Assembly (NCBI RefSeq): GCF_000013645.1
Contig: NC_007951.1
Span: forward strand, 3,968,001 to 4,032,000
From: Paraburkholderia xenovorans LB400
GTDB lineage: Bacteria > Pseudomonadota > Gammaproteobacteria > Burkholderiales > Burkholderiaceae
Length of the DNA: 64,000 nt
Reading direction: 5' to 3'
The notes beneath the pieces are model-generated. The model saw only the letters and a list, made by a program, of their open reading frames with translations. It searched no databases and was not told where the DNA came from. Position 1 is the stretch's first letter, and each line of letters starts with the position of its first letter. The translations under genes and the position numbers were made by a program. Positions 43,097 through 50,450 of this stretch are shown here, piece after piece.

Positions 43097-43447
43097 CGTG
43101 GCGTGATGCGGCCGCGCGTTTCATCGCCGAAACGTTTTCGCGTGTTTTTTCCGCCTGCGCAACGCACATCCTTATCCGCTACCCGCTGCCGCAACGCTTT
43201 GCGGTCAATGGCATGGATATCGCTAAGTACCGGCCAGACATTCGCAGCCGGCGAGAGGCGCAGCAGCGGCGCGACGCTGGACGACGGGCGGCAGAACGGT
43301 ACCGGGAAAAAAGCGATGGGCGATTGACCGGCAGCGGCAAAGCACACTCGGGGGCGACGAGGCCAGCGTGCAGACCGACCCGGCGTCGCCGACTCAGCGT
43401 GAGAGATGGCGGCAACGAGGTGCCGTCGTTCCCTCGGGAGAGACGTG
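43097..43447 (+). other. 351-bp intergenic region before the Gly/Ser-rich gene
   Basis: Apart from the weak hairpin at 43117-43138 I see no gene or clear promoter. Open frames here are short, GC-driven and lack family features. A GGGAGAG ribosome site lies just before ATG 43448. Confidence 0.5.
43117..43138 (+). terminator. Weak terminator-like hairpin after the ABC operon
   Basis: CGTTTC-ATCGCC-GAAACG followed by TTTT, 20 bp past the stop codon. The stem has only 6 bp, so activity is uncertain. Confidence 0.45.
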
Positions 43448-44461
43448 ATGAAGACCACGAGATTCAATCAGTACTACTGCGGGGTGATACGGAGCACTGC
43501 GATCGTAGCAGGTGTAGTTGCGATAGCGACTCAGGTCGCGTATCCGGCCTCGACGGATGTGATCCCGCAGTGGATCGTGCTCGCCGATGCTGCGCTGCCA
43601 GCCAGCGCCGTGCATGGCGCGGCGCAGCTCGCGCAGGACGACGGCGCCGCGGCGGGCAGCTCGACTACCGGCACGTCGAGCACGGGCATCGCGGCCGGCG
43701 AGCCGACCGCCGCCGATGATGCCGCGCTGGTGTTTCGGCCGCACGACTGCAGCAGCGCCAACGTCAGTGGATGCGCGCCCCGTGGTGGCGGCAGCGGCAG
43801 CAACGGGGCGGCGGGTTCGGGCAACAGCGGCGCCGGCGGCGCAGCCGGGGCGGCGGGTTCGGGCAGTGGCAGCGCCGGTGCAAGCGGGGGCGGCAAGGGG
43901 AACGGCAACGGAAGTGGTAATGGAAGCAGTGGCGGCGGAAGCAGTGGCGGCGGGAGCAGCGGCGGCGGGAGCAGCGGCGGCGGAAGCAGCGGCGGCGGAA
44001 GCAGCGGCGGCGGAAGCAGCGGCGGCGGAAGCAGCGGCGGCGGAAGCAGCGGCGGCGGAAGCAGCGGCGGCGGAAGCAGCGGTGGCGGAAGCAGCGGCGG
44101 CGGAAGCAGCGGCGGCGGAAGCAGCGGCGGCGGAAGCAGCGGCGGCGGAAGCAGCGGCGGCGGAAGCAGCGGCGGCGGAAGCAGCGGCGGCGGAAGCAGC
44201 GGTGGCGGAAGCAGCGGCGGCGGAAGCAGTGGCGGCTGCGGTTGCGGAGGCTCCAGCGGCGGCGCCGGTGCAGGCGCCGGTGCAGGCGGCGGTAAAGGCG
44301 GTGGCTTTGGCGGCGGTTTCGGCGGTGGCAAAGGTGGTGGTTTTGGCGGCGGCTTCGGTGGCGGTTTCGGCGGCGGCTTTGGCGGAGGCTCCGGCGGCGG
44401 TCACGGGGGCAAGGGTAGCGGAGGGAACGGTGGTGGCAATGGCGGAGGAAACGGGCACTAG
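43448..44461 (+). CDS. Exported glycine/serine-rich repeat protein
   Basis: A 337-residue protein. Residues 1-35 form a long N-terminal hydrophobic segment (VIRSTAIVAGVVAIATQVAYPAS) that suits a signal peptide. A short non-repetitive part contains two cysteines (HDCSSANVSGCAP). Residues about 160-262 are roughly 20 copies of GGGSS encoded by a 15-bp tandem repeat. The rest is Gly/Phe/Lys-rich (GGGFGGGFGGGK) after a CGCGG motif. No enzyme domain. It may be a flexible surface or cell-wall protein; that is inference. Start ATG 43448 follows GGGAGAG. The reverse strand is also open through the repeat, but only because the repeat is periodic. Confidence 0.75.
   Translation: MKTTRFNQYYCGVIRSTAIVAGVVAIATQVAYPASTDVIPQWIVLADAALPASAVHGAAQLAQDDGAAAGSSTTGTSSTGIAAGEPTAADDAALVFRPHDCSSANVSGCAPRGGGSGSNGAAGSGNSGAGGAAGAAGSGSGSAGASGGGKGNGNGSGNGSSGGGSSGGGSSGGGSSGGGSSGGGSSGGGSSGGGSSGGGSSGGGSSGGGSSGGGSSGGGSSGGGSSGGGSSGGGSSGGGSSGGGSSGGGSSGGGSSGGGSSGGCGCGGSSGGAGAGAGAGGGKGGGFGGGFGGGKGGGFGGGFGGGFGGGFGGGSGGGHGGKGSGGNGGGNGGGNGH
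43925..44235 (+). repeat. 15-bp minisatellite encoding GGGSS, about 20 copies
   Basis: The unit GGCGGCGGAAGCAGC repeats almost perfectly in frame. Variant units use GGGAGCAGC (early copies), AGCAGT (edges) or GGTGGC. The 120-bp block 43981-44100 is identical to 44101-44220, including a GGT variant in its last unit, showing a block duplication. Confidence 0.95.
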
Positions 44462-44792
44462 CAATCGCCCGGTCCAGGAGCAGGGAGCCCCCGTGCCCTG
44501 CTCCCGCCAACGACATTCTCCGGCACACCGTTCGCTGTCCGCCGGCGTCGGCGGTGATGACCCGATCCCCCGGTCGGGCGTCACCGCCCGAGGCCGGTCC
44601 GTTCGGACGTTCCACGTAAGCGGGCCGGCAAGCCGCCGTGAAGCCGGTCCACATCATGCGAACATGCACATGGAGCGCGCCGGCAAAGCGGCTACACATC
44701 AAACAATCGGTCGCTCATGGGTGCATGACCGGAACCAAACCGGGGCGATTGCCTCATATCAGATTCAACGTTCGATATGAGGGCACCACAAC
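44462..44792 (+). other. 331-bp intergenic region with two hairpins
   Basis: No supported gene. GGAGCAGGG (44477-44485) and CCCTGCTCC (44496-44504) make a perfect 9-bp stem without a T-run, 16 bp after the Gly/Ser-rich gene; it could protect or end that transcript. A second perfect 9-bp dyad lies at 44752-44782, before the next gene. Confidence 0.6.
44752..44782 (+). promoter_or_regulatory. Perfect inverted repeat overlapping the ribosome binding site of the Rap1a-like gene
   Basis: CCTCATATC (44752-44760) and GATATGAGG (44774-44782) are exact complements around a 13-nt loop. The right arm contributes the GAGG of the Shine-Dalgarno sequence, 10 bp before ATG 44793. As RNA it would hide the ribosome site; as DNA it could be an operator. 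Confidence 0.6.
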
Positions 44793-45278
44793 ATGCAACG
44801 AAACGTCCCACCCTCCGCGGCACACGCGGTCACCGGCCTGTTGATGGCCGCCGCGCTCAGCCTCGCATCGCTCGCTCATGCGCAAACGCCAGCGCAAACA
44901 CCCGCCCAAACACCCGCACAGCCGCTGTCGCCCACGCTCTCGCAAGCCGCACCGCCGGTCGATCCCACCTTCTCCGCCTATTCGCTCGCGCAGACCTGCA
45001 AGCAGAAAAACGATAACGTCGCCCAAGGGCAATGTGTCGGCGCGATTCGCGGCATCATCCACGGCTATCAGTACGGCGTGCTGTTCCTCGGTCAGCGCAC
45101 GGCCCTGCCGGCCAATGAAACGCAGCGCGTGTCGCTGTGTCTGCGCAATACGCAGGTGTCGTCGATCGTCGACGAATTCGTCGCGGACGCCGCCCAGGTC
45201 AACGAAGATTCGCTCAGGCACACCCCCGCGGAAGTCGCGGTGCTGGGTTCCGTGCACATGCACCACAGTTGCAATTGA
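44793..45278 (+). CDS. Exported protein resembling Rap1a/Tai immunity-type proteins
   Basis: A 161-residue protein. The signal peptide ends at SLAHAQ near residue 31. A short TPAQ-repeat linker follows, then a compact helical domain with four cysteines (QTCKQK, GQCVGA, SLCLRN and the C-terminal HHSCN). The layout Cys-x(n)-CxGAIRGIIHGY...C...VDEFV...C matches the Rap1a/Tai pattern of periplasmic T6SS immunity proteins and relatives; this is recognition by eye, not a search. No T6SS effector is adjacent, so an immunity role is unsupported. It is convergent with the aldo/keto reductase gene. Confidence 0.68.
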   Translation: MQRNVPPSAAHAVTGLLMAAALSLASLAHAQTPAQTPAQTPAQPLSPTLSQAAPPVDPTFSAYSLAQTCKQKNDNVAQGQCVGAIRGIIHGYQYGVLFLGQRTALPANETQRVSLCLRNTQVSSIVDEFVADAAQVNEDSLRHTPAEVAVLGSVHMHHSCN

Positions 45279-45374
45279 TCAGGCGCCCGCCGCGGCCATT
45301 GCGCGTGCGACGCCATCGATAAGCCGCCGCCCGCGGCGAACCGTCCGTCGCGCGGCAAACGGGCGCCGCCGCGC

Positions 45375-46220
45375 TTACAGCATTTCGAGCGGACGCTTGC
45401 TGCGCGGCGGTTTGAAATACGCGTCGATGGCAGCCAGTTCATCCGCGCCGAGTTGCAGTTGCGCCGCGCGATGGTTGTCGCGCACATGCTCGGCGCGCCC
45501 CGCCTTCGGAATCGCGAACACGCCGGGCGCGAGCAGCACCCATGCGAGCGCCACCTGGAACACCGAGACGCCGCGCGCGTCGGCGATATTGTCGAGCGGC
45601 GAGCGTTTCGGCAAGCGTGCGTGATCGACCGGGCTGTACGCCATAGCCGGCATCTTGCGCGCGGCGAGCCACGGCAGCAGTTCGAATTCCGGCCCGCGGC
45701 GCGCCACGTTGTAGAGAATCTGATTGGTTGCGCACGCATCGCCGCCCGGCGTGGCGACGAGTTCTTCCATGTCCGCGGTGTCGAAGTTGCTGACGCCCCA
45801 GTGGCGAATCTTGCCCGCCCGCCGTAACGCCTCGAAGCCCTCGACCGTTTCCGCGAGCGGCACCGAGCCGCGCCAGTGCAGCAGATACAGATCGAGCTGA
45901 TCCGTCTTCAGACGCTTGAGGCTCTGCTCGCAGGCCGCGATCACGCCGCGCCGGCTGGCGTTATGCGGATACACCTTGCTGACCAGAAACACCTTGTCGC
46001 GCAACCCGGCCAGCGCAACGCCCAGCAGAGATTCGGTCGCGCCGTCGCCATACATTTCCGCCGTGTCGATCAACGTCATGCCGAGTTCGATGCCGCAACG
46101 CAGCGCGTCGATCTCAGCGGCACGCCGCGCCGGCACCTCACCCATCTCCCAGGTGCCCTGTCCCAGTTTCGGAATGCGTTCGCCGTCGGGCAGGCTCACG
46201 CTTGCGATGTCGCTCGTCAT
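45375..46220 (-). CDS. Aldo/keto reductase
   Basis: A 281-residue NADPH-dependent oxidoreductase of the AKR fold. The catalytic tetrad is visible as Asp-Tyr in GMTLIDTAEMYGDG, Lys in FLVSKVYPHN and His in YLLHWRG. GVSNFDTADMEEL and VFAIPKAGRAEHVRDN (NADP binding) are also typical. Start ATG 46220 (MTSDIASVSLPDGER) fits; the longer frame adds 98 residues with no family match. The substrate is unknown. Confidence 0.92.
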   Translation of the reverse strand: MTSDIASVSLPDGERIPKLGQGTWEMGEVPARRAAEIDALRCGIELGMTLIDTAEMYGDGATESLLGVALAGLRDKVFLVSKVYPHNASRRGVIAACEQSLKRLKTDQLDLYLLHWRGSVPLAETVEGFEALRRAGKIRHWGVSNFDTADMEELVATPGGDACATNQILYNVARRGPEFELLPWLAARKMPAMAYSPVDHARLPKRSPLDNIADARGVSVFQVALAWVLLAPGVFAIPKAGRAEHVRDNHRAAQLQLGADELAAIDAYFKPPRSKRPLEML

Positions 46221-46409
46221 GCTGACTCCTCGAAGTGGCTCAATGGTCGGCAATGCCTCAGCGCAGGCGAATGCGCGGCGTATGCCACGAAAACATAGCG
46301 ACGAGTTTAGCGGTTCAACGGACATTCGACCGGCCACCAGGCAAAAGCCCGCTATAACACCGCGCGCCGATGTCATAGAATTGCCGCTTGCCCTTCTTGC
46401 GTGAGTTCC

Positions 46410-47156
46410 ATGACCTCTGCCTCGGAAGACCGCTGGCGCGATCTGCGCCCGGACCCGGAAAACGACACGCCGCTCTACCTGCAACTTGCCCGCAAGCTCG
46501 GGGCCGCGATCCACGAAAACCGCTGGAACGCGGGTGAGGCGCTGCCTTCGGAACGCGTGCTCTCAGAGGCGCTGGGCGTATCGCGAATCACTTCACGCAA
46601 GGCCATTGCCTTGCTGGTCGAGCAGGGATTGATCCGGCGCACTCAGGGCGCGGGCAGTTTCATCACGCCGCGCTACGAAGATCCGCTGTCGCGTTTGTCG
46701 AGCTTTAGCGAAATGCTGCGGCGGCGGGGTTTTACGCCGAGTTCGAAGTGGCTGTCGCGCGAAATCCTGCCGGCAAACCGCGACGAGGTGATTCAGCTCG
46801 GCTTGTCGCCGGCCGCGGCGGTCACGCGCTTGCGGCGCTTGCGACTGGCCGACGGCATCGTGATGGCGGTCGAGAATTCCACCTTCCCCGCTGCGGTGAT
46901 TCCCGATCCGCAAGCTATTGGCGATTCGCTGTACACGTACCTGGAGAATCGCGGACTGACCATTGTCCGCGCGCTCCAGCACTTTCGCGCGGTGAACGCG
47001 AGCGAGGAAATCGCGCAGCAGATGAGCATCGCCCCGAACGAGGCGCTGCTGTTGATTACGCGCGTGGGCTACACCGCCGATCAGCGGGCGATCGAGTTGA
47101 CCGACACGTACTGCCGCAACGATTACTACGACTTCGTGGCGGAATTGAGGAAGTAA
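46410..47156 (+). CDS. GntR-family transcriptional regulator with UTRA ligand domain (HutC/NagR type)
   Basis: A 248-residue regulator. The N-terminal winged helix is in PLYLQLARKLGAAIHENRWN, then ALPSERVLSEALGVSRITSR. The UTRA effector domain follows from about residue 90 (LSSFSEMLRRRGFTPSSKWL; AVENSTFPAAVIPDP). Relatives bind amino-sugar phosphates, urocanate or similar ligands. Start ATG 46410; an in-frame GTG at 46401 is possible. It runs convergent with the CoA-transferase gene, 7 bp apart, and divergent from the aldo/keto reductase gene, which is a candidate target. Confidence 0.9.
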   Translation: MTSASEDRWRDLRPDPENDTPLYLQLARKLGAAIHENRWNAGEALPSERVLSEALGVSRITSRKAIALLVEQGLIRRTQGAGSFITPRYEDPLSRLSSFSEMLRRRGFTPSSKWLSREILPANRDEVIQLGLSPAAAVTRLRRLRLADGIVMAVENSTFPAAVIPDPQAIGDSLYTYLENRGLTIVRALQHFRAVNASEEIAQQMSIAPNEALLLITRVGYTADQRAIELTDTYCRNDYYDFVAELRK

Positions 47157-47163
47157 GGGCACC

Positions 47164-48555
47164 TCACTCCCACCTGGCCTCGTGCGCGCCCACGCGGCTT
47201 GGCGGCAGCGCGAAAAACGCAGGCGTCTCGTCCAGCACCTCGGCCGGTTGCACTCCCAGCACGCGGCCAAACTCCGACTCCACGCTCGCGAGGCAATCGC
47301 GCACATCATCGAGCGCGACCTCGGGCGCTTTCCAGCCCTCGGGAATCTGCCCGAACGACTGCAGCCACCGGCCCGTTTGCGCGAGCGAAACGCGCACATG
47401 CCAGCTTCCGCCTTCGGTTGCCCGCCGTGCCAGCGCGGCCATCGCACCGAAGGCCGCCAGATACCCGGTCGCATGATCCAGCGCCTGACACGGCAGATGC
47501 TTCGGCTCGTTCCACCCCGCCGCCTGGCGTTCGGTAAACGCGATTCCGCTTGCCGACTGCACCAGACTGTCGAAACCGCGCCGCTGAGCCCAAGGTCCCT
47601 CGTGCCCATAGGCCGACACCGAAACGTAGACGATCCCCGGCCGCATACGCGCCAGCTCCTCGGGACCGAAACCGCGCGCGGCCAATGCTCCCGGGCGATA
47701 TGCCTGCAGAAATACATCGGCGGCGCCGGCAAGGCCGCGCAGAACCTCGCGCCCCTGCGCTTCGCGCAGATCGACGAGCGCCGAGCGCTTGCCGCGACCG
47801 TTGTCGATCACCAGCGGCGCAATGTTCGGCAGATGCGGCCCGTTGATCATCAGCACCTGCGCGCCATGCTGCGCGAGCGCACGGCCGGCGACGGGCCCGG
47901 CGATGATGCGCGACAGATCCAGCACGCGCACACCCGCCAGCGGCCGGTCCGCGCCACGCTGACCGGGCGATTCCGTGGGCGCGTCGCCGATGCGCTCGAT
48001 CTCGAAGAGCGGCAAGCCCGCAATCGCTTTGGCCTGATCGAGCGCGGCCCACTCATCCGGCGTGCGAATCAACGCCGCGCACAGGCCCGCGTCGGCGAGC
48101 GTCTGGTCGAGCGTCGCGCCGTCCCAGCCGCGAATCGCGGCGGCCACCGCATCCCGACCGTTCGCGCAGCCAAGTACGTTCAATACGCCCTGCAGATGAT
48201 GCGGGAAGTTCGTGTGCAGTTGAATCCAGCGGCCGTCGCGCGTCTCGTAGAAGCCCATCACCGGATCGCGCAACGCGGGCGGCGGGCCGTCGTTGATACG
48301 CAAATAGCGTTCGCTGCGAAACGACGCCAGCGCTCGCCGCATCGCCACCGTCACGTGTTGCCTGCGACCTGTGCGCAGACGGTGGTATTCGGCGGCCGCG
48401 AGTCCGGTCGCGGCGATGCTTGCCGAAGCGAGGGTGCCCACCCGGTAGACGGACGGCAAACCGGGATCCGCGCCCGTGAGCGTGACAGACCTCAGCGCGC
48501 TCGGGTCGCACCCGGCAAGCGTCCAGATATGTTTGAGAGCGAGTTCAGGCGTCAT
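47164..48555 (-). CDS. CaiB/BaiF-family (class III) CoA-transferase with apparently permuted lobes
   Basis: A 463-residue protein. The usual N-terminal core, LAGVRVLDLSRIIAGPVAG, NRGKRS-like DNGRGKRSALVDLR and VYVSVSAYGHEGPWA, appears only from about residue 205. The stretch ALDHATGYLAAFGAMAAL may hold the catalytic Asp. The first 200 residues instead look like the later part of the family (YHRLRTGRRQHVTVAMRRAL; GFYETRDGRWIQLHTNFPHH). So the order looks reversed or duplicated and trimmed. It probably moves CoA between organic acids. It is divergent from the HTH-citrate synthase gene across a 116-bp region with TTGATT half-sites. Confidence 0.85.
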   Translation of the reverse strand: MTPELALKHIWTLAGCDPSALRSVTLTGADPGLPSVYRVGTLASASIAATGLAAAEYHRLRTGRRQHVTVAMRRALASFRSERYLRINDGPPPALRDPVMGFYETRDGRWIQLHTNFPHHLQGVLNVLGCANGRDAVAAAIRGWDGATLDQTLADAGLCAALIRTPDEWAALDQAKAIAGLPLFEIERIGDAPTESPGQRGADRPLAGVRVLDLSRIIAGPVAGRALAQHGAQVLMINGPHLPNIAPLVIDNGRGKRSALVDLREAQGREVLRGLAGAADVFLQAYRPGALAARGFGPEELARMRPGIVYVSVSAYGHEGPWAQRRGFDSLVQSASGIAFTERQAAGWNEPKHLPCQALDHATGYLAAFGAMAALARRATEGGSWHVRVSLAQTGRWLQSFGQIPEGWKAPEVALDDVRDCLASVESEFGRVLGVQPAEVLDETPAFFALPPSRVGAHEARWE

Positions 48556-48612
48556 GGCGTTCCATAACAGAGCAGGAGGAAGTGCACCGAGTCTAGAAGT
48601 CCGCCACGCCGC

Positions 48613-48649
48613 AATCAATCTTGATTATGATAATCAACATATATTGATT
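48613..48649. promoter_or_regulatory. Array of four alternating TTGATT half-sites in a divergent promoter region
   Basis: AATCAA-TC-TTGATT (48613-48626), TTGATTA-TGA-TAATCAA (48621-48637, 7-bp arms, perfect) and AATCAA-CATATA-TTGATT (48632-48649) overlap, giving four half-sites in 37 bp. They sit 23 bp before the start of the HTH-citrate synthase gene and 58 bp before the CoA-transferase start. TATATT (48640-48645) could be a -10 for the plus gene. Confidence 0.65.
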
Positions 48650-48671
48650 TCTTCGGTTTCCGCGCTTTTCC

Positions 48672-50309
48672 ATGTCGACCTCGAATTCCCTGACCGCGGC
48701 CGAAGCCGCCGCCGCACTCGGCATCAGCCTGCCTACGCTCTACGCCTATGTGAGCCGCGGCATGCTCAGCTCGTCGCCGGATGCGCAAGGCAAGCACCGT
48801 CTCTACGACGCCGGCGAAGTGCGCCGTCTCGCGCGCCGCAAGGAAGACGGCAAACGCGCCGGCAAGGTCGCGCAGAAGGTGCTCGACTGGGGCGTGCCGG
48901 TGCTCGAATCGTCGATCACGCTGGTCGCCGAGGGCCGGCTGCTGTATCGCGGGCACGACGCAATGGACCTGGCGCAAAGCGCCTCGCTCGAGGAGATTGC
49001 CGCGTTGCTGTGGGAATGCAGCGCGAGGCGGATCGCCGATGCGCCGGCCGTGCCGTTCGCCACCGCTCAGTGGGCCGCGTGGCTCAAGCTGTGGAGCGAC
49101 AGCACGCCGCTCGATCGCGCGCTGGTGCTGTTGCCGGCCGCGGCGGCGCAAATGCCGCGGGTGTGGGCGCTCGGCCGTGACGCGCAACTCGATACGGCCT
49201 GCGCCGTCATGCGCCTGCTGGCCGCCGCGATGATCTCGGCGGCGCCGTCGAACGAGCCGCTGCATCGGCAGCTGGCCTCAACGTGGCGTGTGCGGAACCG
49301 GCAGCAGGCTAACGTACTGCGCGCGGCGCTGGTGGCCTGCGCGGATCATGAGTTGAATGCGTCGACCTTCACCGTGCGCTGTATCACCTCGACGGGGGCG
49401 CACCTGTTCGGCGCCGTGGCCGGCGGTCTCGCCGCATTGTCGGGCCCGCGTCACGGCGGCGAAACGGTGCGCGTCGGCGCGCTGCTCGAAGAAGCGTCGC
49501 GTGCGCCCGATCTCGACCGTTATCTGGCGAACCGCCTCGCGCGCCACGAACATGGCGCGCATGGGCCGATTCTGTCGGGCTTCGGTCATCCGCTTTATCA
49601 GGAGGGCGACCCTCGTGCGCGGCTGCTGTTAGGCATGCTCGCCGACTGCGCGCCCGCGCGTTCGCCGCTGGCCGAAGTGCTGGGATTGGCGCGCGCGGTC
49701 CGCGATACGACCGGCGCGGAGCCGACCGTGGATTTCGCGCTCGCCGCCATCGAGCGGGTGCTGGCGCTGCCGGCCGGCGCCGCGTTCACGCTGTTCGCGG
49801 TGGGCCGGACAGTCGGCTGGATCGCCCACGCGATGGAACAGACGCGCGACGGCCGCTTGATCCGGCCGCGGGCGCGCTACATCGGGGAATACGAGGCTAC
49901 CGGGCGCGCTTGGGGCACAGCACAGACTCGACACAGATTCGGCGAACGGTCAGGCCACACCCAGCCAGCGCGGCAACCAGCTCAGCGCCGGCACGCGCGG
50001 CGCCGGCTTCGTGGCGCAACGCAAGGAGCCGCTAGCCAGCGCAAAACGCGCCCCGGCCTGTCCCGCACTGATCCACGCCACCGCGCGGCGCGGCAGTTCG
50101 ATCGACTCGCCGGCAGCGAGCCAGTGATCCTCGCTGTCGCCTTCGATCGTCAGCCAGATTTCGCCCGAGATCACCTTGAAGATGGACGGACGCGCGACAC
50201 GCCAGGCCGCCGTGGGCTCGCCATGTTCCAGTTCGAAAATCCGCACTTCACGCATCGCCTTTCTCCTTCAAAGAACTTTTCTGTTGTACCGATTATTGAC
50301 GTGCGATGA
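48672..50309 (+). CDS. Helix-turn-helix citrate synthase family protein with an antisense-overlapping C-terminal extension
   Basis: Open for 545 codons. Residues 5-58 are a MerR/excisionase-type HTH (LTAAEAAAALGISLPTLYAY; GKHRLYDAGEVRRLARRK). Residues 70-405 are citrate-synthase-like with the catalytic His in SGPRHGGE, His in GFGHPLY and Asp in EPTVDFALAAIE. The family normally ends soon after RPRARYIG (residues 398-405). Here the frame continues 140 codons, Arg/Gln-rich and without domain features, fully antisense to the DUF2917 gene. The stop may have been lost, or the tail is real. It is divergent from the CoA-transferase gene and could bind its own promoter. Reaction unknown. Confidence 0.85.
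   Translation: MSTSNSLTAAEAAAALGISLPTLYAYVSRGMLSSSPDAQGKHRLYDAGEVRRLARRKEDGKRAGKVAQKVLDWGVPVLESSITLVAEGRLLYRGHDAMDLAQSASLEEIAALLWECSARRIADAPAVPFATAQWAAWLKLWSDSTPLDRALVLLPAAAAQMPRVWALGRDAQLDTACAVMRLLAAAMISAAPSNEPLHRQLASTWRVRNRQQANVLRAALVACADHELNASTFTVRCITSTGAHLFGAVAGGLAALSGPRHGGETVRVGALLEEASRAPDLDRYLANRLARHEHGAHGPILSGFGHPLYQEGDPRARLLLGMLADCAPARSPLAEVLGLARAVRDTTGAEPTVDFALAAIERVLALPAGAAFTLFAVGRTVGWIAHAMEQTRDGRLIRPRARYIGEYEATGRAWGTAQTRHRFGERSGHTQPARQPAQRRHARRRLRGATQGAASQRKTRPGLSRTDPRHRAARQFDRLAGSEPVILAVAFDRQPDFARDHLEDGRTRDTPGRRGLAMFQFENPHFTHRLSPSKNFSVVPIIDVR
49950..50255 (-). CDS. DUF2917 domain protein
   Basis: A 101-residue protein with a small beta-barrel-like domain (RVARPSIFKVISGEIWLTIE; DHWLAAGESIELPRRAVAWI). 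DUF2917 has no known function, although its shape suggests a cupin-like fold. The gene is divergent from the MocR regulator gene, with a perfect inverted repeat between, and is the likely target of that regulator. The plus-strand reading frame of the citrate synthase gene passes through all of it. Confidence 0.8.
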   Translation of the reverse strand: MREVRIFELEHGEPTAAWRVARPSIFKVISGEIWLTIEGDSEDHWLAAGESIELPRRAVAWISAGQAGARFALASGSLRCATKPAPRVPALSWLPRWLGVA

Positions 50310-50323
50310 TCGGATACCCATGC

Positions 50324-50352
50324 ACAGTTCCGAACACTTTAGTCGGAACTGT
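50324..50352. promoter_or_regulatory. Perfect 10-bp inverted repeat between DUF2917 and the MocR gene
   Basis: ACAGTTCCGA (50324-50333) and TCGGAACTGT (50343-50352) are exact complements with a 9-bp centre, so half-site centres lie 19 bp (about two helical turns) apart. A related CGGACAGTT occurs at 50366-50374. The site lies about 70-100 bp from both start codons. Confidence 0.65.
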
Positions 50353-50450
50353 TCAGTCGAAAAACCGGACAGTTGGCGCGAAACATGTGCCGTTCACGGG
50401 CGGAAAGCCGTGAGCACCCGCCGCGCCGTCCGGTGAAGGAAAAGATCCGC

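Noticed and set aside
43925..44235. Possible CRISPR array
   Set aside because: The repeats are contiguous 15-bp units in a coding frame with no spacers, and there are no cas genes.
43394..44584. Long minus-strand open frames rich in Pro-Leu or Ala opposite the Gly/Ser gene
   Set aside because: They arise because a 15-bp repeat without stop codons is open in all frames. They have no start context, and only the plus frame has a signal peptide.
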